This document shows, piece by piece, positions 12,980 through 15,924 of a DNA stretch of 15,924 bases (position 1 is the first letter of the stretch; each line of letters starts with the position of its first letter). Source of the DNA: an uncultured bacterium (GTDB lineage: Bacteria > Bacillota > Clostridia > Oscillospirales > Ruminococcaceae); NCBI GenBank assembly GCA_905214265.1, contig CAJMLQ010000064.1, positions 1 to 15,924 of the forward strand. The letters are read 5' to 3'. Both the position numbers and the translations under genes were made by a program. A model generated the notes under the pieces. That model was not told the DNA's origin. It did not search any database and saw nothing but the letters and a program-made list of their open reading frames with translations.

Positions 12980-14168
12980 TCCACCACTTCCGCGCAAACC
13001 CAAGCAGCGCAAGAAGGAAGGCGAGGACAGTCAGTCCAGTGCAGACGGCAAACACACCATAAACACCGATGATGGGCAGAAGCGCCGCGCCGAGGGCATT
13101 GCCAAAAATGTTGCTGCCGCCAAGGCCCACGGAAGTAAACGTCATGATCGCAGTGGCCTTAATCCGTTCATCGACGATATCGTTGATATAGTTGATCGCG
13201 GACGGCCACAGAATGGCAAAAGACAGTCCATCAAAGACCTGTATACCGATTAATGACCCAACATTTGGCACGACCAGATGCAGCGAAAGCCGGAAAATAT
13301 GGAAGAATGAGGCAAACAAAATCGTATGTTTGGCGCGGACCTTTTTCAAAACACTTCCCATCAGGAACATCGGAGGCACCTCACACAGAGCGGCCACTGC
13401 TAAGCAGGAACCCACCGTTCCGGAATCACCACCCAGACGCTTGGCCAGCATGGGGAGAAACGCTGAAACGCAGGAGGTCCCCGCCAATGCCAGAAACGTA
13501 ATGCCAAGCACAAGAAGATAAGTTCTATTCTTCAGCAGTAAAGAAACCGGTGCCTTTTCTTTGGCAGGCACCTGAGTCTGTGGAGCAGATTCATCTGAAA
13601 CAGGCGGCTTCTGCCGGATAAAATAGGCGGCGCCCATACTGCAGACGAGGACGACTGCGCCCATCAGGAAACGTGCGCCATGTCCATAATGCACCGTAAC
13701 CGCCCCCATAATCTGAGCGGTGGCGGCAAAAACCAGAGATCCTGTTCCACGCGGGAGACCATAATTCAGGGTTGGATATTGCTTTTTCATGTGGATGATC
13801 CAAGAATCCACCAGCCCGGGTACCTGGTAGAGCGAGACAGTCAAACAGAACATGATCAGCAGTGTCAGCGGGGCATTTCCCGCCGCATGAGGAAGGAGGA
13901 GCAGCAGCGGAATGGAGCAGGCGGACAGCGTAAGATAGACCTGCCTCTGTGATACGCGGGTATCGCAGAGATGCCCAGTCAATGGCTGAACAAGAAACGA
14001 AATCGTTGAGATCGCTGTCATGACGATGGATGCGCTGCTCTCAGAAAATCCGCTGTCCAGAAGAAACGGAACAATAAAACTGCCAAAACTGCAGTAACCA
14101 GCCCAAAAGAGGCCGTCCAAAAGCATTCCCTGCAAGGTTGCCCTGAGAACCGGATTTTTCATAAGCAT
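12975..14168 (-). CDS. Major facilitator superfamily transporter
   Basis: A 397-residue protein with 12 predicted membrane segments in two halves. They are joined by a charged cytoplasmic linker at about 185-210 (RQKPPVSDESAPQTQ, then PAKEKAPVSLLL). The loop between helices 2 and 3 (GHLCDTRVSQRQVY) is the degenerate MFS motif. The helix pattern and the acidic or aromatic residues in helix 1 (GLFWAGYCSFGSF) suggest the LacY/nucleoside:H+ symporter-like branch, but the substrate cannot be named. The ATG at 14166-14168 is used. A second ATG at 14160-14162 has an equally good GGGG site and may be the true start. The gene stands alone between its own terminator and a promoter region with palindromes, which fits control by a local or shared repressor. 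Confidence 0.88.
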   Translation of the reverse strand: MLMKNPVLRATLQGMLLDGLFWAGYCSFGSFIVPFLLDSGFSESSASIVMTAISTISFLVQPLTGHLCDTRVSQRQVYLTLSACSIPLLLLLPHAAGNAPLTLLIMFCLTVSLYQVPGLVDSWIIHMKKQYPTLNYGLPRGTGSLVFAATAQIMGAVTVHYGHGARFLMGAVVLVCSMGAAYFIRQKPPVSDESAPQTQVPAKEKAPVSLLLKNRTYLLVLGITFLALAGTSCVSAFLPMLAKRLGGDSGTVGSCLAVAALCEVPPMFLMGSVLKKVRAKHTILFASFFHIFRLSLHLVVPNVGSLIGIQVFDGLSFAILWPSAINYINDIVDERIKATAIMTFTSVGLGGSNIFGNALGAALLPIIGVYGVFAVCTGLTVLAFLLALLGFARKWWI

Positions 14169-14216
14169 TCCCCGCCTTAGCGGTTCCTCCCCCCATGTTG
14201 TACGGATACTTTTAAA

Positions 14217-14281
14217 ATAGTATCACAAAATTTGTGAAAAGGAAAGATCTTTTGATGCGTTTTTGGAATTTTGTGAAAATT
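14217..14281 (-). promoter_or_regulatory. MFS promoter region with palindromic operator candidates
   Basis: On the minus strand TACTAT (14217-14222) with TG one base upstream makes an extended -10; no good -35 is present. Directly next to it is a perfect 15-base palindrome TCACAAAATTTGTGA (14223-14237). A second palindrome AATTTTGTGAAAATT lies at 14267-14281. Both contain TTTGTGAAAA or its near copy. A repressor site over the spacer is inferred. A weak plus-strand promoter (TTGATG 14252-14257, 17 bp, GAAAAT 14275-14280) for the S1 gene may overlap. Confidence 0.5.
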
Positions 14282-14425
14282 AACGGCAGCGCAGAAGGAG
14301 AATATTTCTCCGGACGAAAACATAGGATGTAGCATTCGGCTGAACCTGCCGTAATTCCCGGATGCGGCAGACCATCATTCCCAATTTACCAAAAGAAAGG
14401 AAATCCCAGCCGGGACAGGGGATTG

Positions 14426-14443
14426 CAGCGGATTTTTCCGCTG
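14426..14443 (+). other. Hairpin just before the S1-domain gene
   Basis: CAGCGGA and TCCGCTG form a perfect 7-bp stem with a TTTT loop, ending 12 bases before the ATG at 14456. It isolates a weak ribosome binding site (TGGGAAAG). The rest of the 287-base gap from 14169 holds the MFS promoter region and a small GGAGAA/TTCTCC repeat near 14298-14312. Confidence 0.5.
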
Positions 14444-14455
14444 TGGGAAAGCGTC

Positions 14456-15379
14456 ATGGAGTTTAAACCAGAAGGATTCCTCCTGGAAACCATGGAAAAC
14501 AGCGCCGCTCTTTCCGGGCTTTCCACCATTCGGTCCGCCATGGAGCATTCTGCGATACTGGAGGCGAAAGCACTGGTCTGCGACGGCAGCCACAATCTGC
14601 TTGTGGACCTTGGCCCGATCCGGGGTATAATTCCCCGTGAGGAGTGCGCTGTTGGCATCGCGGAGGGCGCTGTACGAGACATCGCGATTATTTCAAGGGT
14701 CAACAAGCCTGTCTGCTTTATTGTGACCGGCCTGGAAACCGACCCATACGGAAACGCCATTGCGCGCCTTTCCCGCCGCAGAGCACAGGAACGGTGTCGT
14801 CAGCAATACTTAAGTGGTCTCAAGCCGGGGGATATCATCCCGGCCCGGGTGACCCACCTGGAGCAGTTCGGTGCGTTTGTAGACATCGGCTGCGGAGTGG
14901 TCTCCCTGATCCCTATCGACGCCATTTCGGTGTCGCGAATCTCCCATCCCCGGGACCGGTTTTCCGTGGGACAGGATATTTTAGCCGTTGTGCGCACGGT
15001 GGAGAACGGCCGCATCACCCTTAGCCATCGGGAACTGTTGGGCACATGGGAAGAGAACACCGCCGCTTTTACTCCGGGCGAGACGGTGGGAGGCGTTGTC
15101 CGTTCGGTGGAGGATTATGGGATCTTTGTAGAGCTTACCCCAAATCTGGCGGGTCTGGCGGAGAAGCGGGACGGCGTCCGGCCCGGTCAGCAGGCCAGCG
15201 TATTCATCAAGAGTCTGCTTCCGGACAAAATGAAGGTGAAACTGATTCTGATTGACGCCTTTGACGGGGAACTGCCGCCTGCCAAGCTGCGCTATTTCCT
15301 GACGGGCGGGCATATCAGCCGCTGGGTCTATTCGACTCCGCAAAGCCGTAAAGTAATTGAAACGGTATTTGAACCATGA
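14456..15379 (+). CDS. S1 RNA-binding domain protein (ribosomal protein S1-like)
   Basis: A 307-residue protein with three tandem S1-like beta-barrels. The first is divergent (about 34-110, ILEAKALVCDGSHNLLVDLG and RGIIPREE). The second is classical (about 120-195, GDIIPARVTHLEQFGAFVDIG, then ISHPRDRFSVGQ and ITLSHREL). The third is about 205-265 (GETVGGVVRSVEDYGIFVEL). Such S1-repeat proteins bind single-stranded RNA; this short form differs from the 4-6 repeat ribosomal S1 and its role is not established. The frame is open from a TTG at 14423, but ATG 14456-14458 is preferred because MEFKPEG resembles the usual start of relatives and the TTG has its purine stretch too close. There is no strong terminator; only a weak AT hairpin lies near 15391-15407. 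Confidence 0.85.
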   Translation: MEFKPEGFLLETMENSAALSGLSTIRSAMEHSAILEAKALVCDGSHNLLVDLGPIRGIIPREECAVGIAEGAVRDIAIISRVNKPVCFIVTGLETDPYGNAIARLSRRRAQERCRQQYLSGLKPGDIIPARVTHLEQFGAFVDIGCGVVSLIPIDAISVSRISHPRDRFSVGQDILAVVRTVENGRITLSHRELLGTWEENTAAFTPGETVGGVVRSVEDYGIFVELTPNLAGLAEKRDGVRPGQQASVFIKSLLPDKMKVKLILIDAFDGELPPAKLRYFLTGGHISRWVYSTPQSRKVIETVFEP

Positions 15380-15438
15380 GGATAGGAAAGTATTTTTAAA
15401 AAATACACTATAATATCTGATAAAAAATAAAATTCTTA

Positions 15439-15467
15439 TTGAATTTGTCAAGGATGTATGGTATAAT
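15439..15467 (+). promoter_or_regulatory. Strong promoter upstream of the terminal small ORF
   Basis: TTGAAT (15439-15444), a 17-bp spacer and TATAAT (15462-15467), with extended -10 TG at 15459-15460. It is followed at 15474-15480 by the ribosome-binding-like AAAAGGGG and ATGs at 15481, 15487 and 15490. Confidence 0.7.
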
Positions 15468-15543
15468 TTTCCAAAAGGGGATGGTTATGATGTTCTAATA
15501 AGTAGAACAGAATCCAGATGATTCTCAGTCCGTCCTTCGAATT

Positions 15544-15873
15544 ATGCCTGTGACGAAAACAGTCTCTGCTGTTCACTTGGTTTCGCGCGGGATTAGTTCC
15601 GCGCAAATTCATGTAACGGCGACTGTAACAGTGAACGCACAAAACGGCGAAGTGATGAATATTGATAGTGTCAGCGCATATCAGAGCGGATTTGCTATCA
15701 ATTTTGCATCTTGGGAAACGACAAGTATTTCAGCAAGTAAAAATAGCCCCTCAAATGGCTATGTGGAGTTTTCCGTCAGTGGTAGAATTACGTTCGCATG
15801 GACAGACCCATATGGCATAGCATATAGCAATACGACTAACGAAAGTTTTACTATAACCCTAAATTTTAATTAA
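15544..15873 (+). CDS. Small beta-strand-rich protein, probably 5'-disrupted
   Basis: A 109-codon ORF whose product is rich in Thr, Ser, Val and Asn in alternating patterns (HVTATVTVNAQNGEV, FSVSGRITFAW, ESFTITLNFN), as in small secreted beta-sandwich proteins of Firmicutes; I cannot name the family. No signal peptide or membrane helix is present. The ATG at 15544 has no convincing ribosome binding site. The well-placed site upstream leads to ATG 15487, in the same frame, but two stops (TAA 15496-15498 and TAA 15499-15501) follow after ATG-ATG-TTC. The frame is then open again from GTA 15502 and encodes EQNPDDSQSVLRI before M15544. The region is visibly AT-richer than the genes before it. The loss of a signal-peptide-bearing start, or plain decay, is the likely reading. 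A real short protein from 15544 is still possible. Confidence 0.5.
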   Translation: MPVTKTVSAVHLVSRGISSAQIHVTATVTVNAQNGEVMNIDSVSAYQSGFAINFASWETTSISASKNSPSNGYVEFSVSGRITFAWTDPYGIAYSNTTNESFTITLNFN

Positions 15874-15891
15874 TGTATCCTGAATAATAGA

Positions 15892-15924
15892 AAAAGGCTT
15901 GTGGTTCAAGACATAGAAGCCTAT
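15892..15924 (+). terminator. Possible terminator cut by the window end
   Basis: AAAAAGGCTT is followed 16 bases later by AAGCCTAT at the end of the window; AGGCTT and AAGCCT can pair. Any T-tract would lie outside. Confidence 0.35.

Noticed and set aside
14981..15451. 156-codon minus-strand ORF
   Set aside because: Antisense to the S1-domain repeats; no ribosome binding site or family features.
1..15924. CRISPR array, tRNA, rRNA, insertion sequence or phage genes
   Set aside because: No regularly spaced direct repeats, cloverleaf with CCA-type end, rRNA motif, transposase or integrase was seen on either strand by eye.

Overview
The window looks like a piece of a low-to-mid-GC Gram-positive chromosome, most likely a Clostridia/Oscillospirales-type gut Firmicute. 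The reasons are the gene set (NrdR, a SpoVB-like flippase, PadR-HAAS-DUF4097, an S1-domain protein starting MEFKPEG), strong purine-rich Shine-Dalgarno sites, many GTG/TTG starts, and consensus or extended -10 promoters. The species call is inference. No rRNA, tRNA, CRISPR array, insertion sequence or integrase was seen.

Layout. (1) 1-415: 3' end of nrdR on the plus strand with a strong bidirectional terminator. (2) 416-3239, minus strand: a glycerophosphodiester phosphodiesterase with its own promoter, preceded by a tight envelope-type operon padR -> HAAS/DUF1700 membrane protein -> DUF4097 beta-repeat membrane protein. (3) 3240-3395: a 45-bp near-perfect palindrome holding two consensus promoters, one per strand, superimposed between padR and sfsA, plus a second likely sfsA promoter. 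(4) 3396-5607: sfsA (plus) converging on a SpoVB/MurJ-superfamily flippase (minus); their reading frames overlap tail-to-tail by about 209 bp. (5) 5729-7882: tex (minus), whose conserved N-terminus has no ATG, GTG or TTG start, placed just after a terminator. (6) 7951-12599: a four-gene minus-strand operon for a Gld-type ABC system (ATPase, permease, GldG-like protein, DUF4340 protein). It is preceded by a roughly 235-nt leader that carries a terminator-like hairpin with a competing stem. (7) 12975-14168: an MFS transporter (minus), flanked on both sides by exact copies of TTTGTGAAAA, one inside a 15-bp palindrome next to its -10. (8) 14456-15379: an S1-domain RNA-binding protein (plus). (9) 15439-15924: an AT-richer region with a strong promoter and a ribosome binding site leading to a start codon and two immediate stops, then a 109-codon ORF for a small beta-rich protein that looks 5'-disrupted.

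Most genes are familiar families. The unusual content lies in how they are started and regulated: the superimposed promoter palindrome, the missing tex start codon, the convergent coding overlap, the ABC leader and the broken small gene. No clearly new multi-gene system was recognised. The least-understood cassettes are the PadR-HAAS-DUF4097 operon and the GldA/F/G-DUF4340 operon in an apparent Firmicute.
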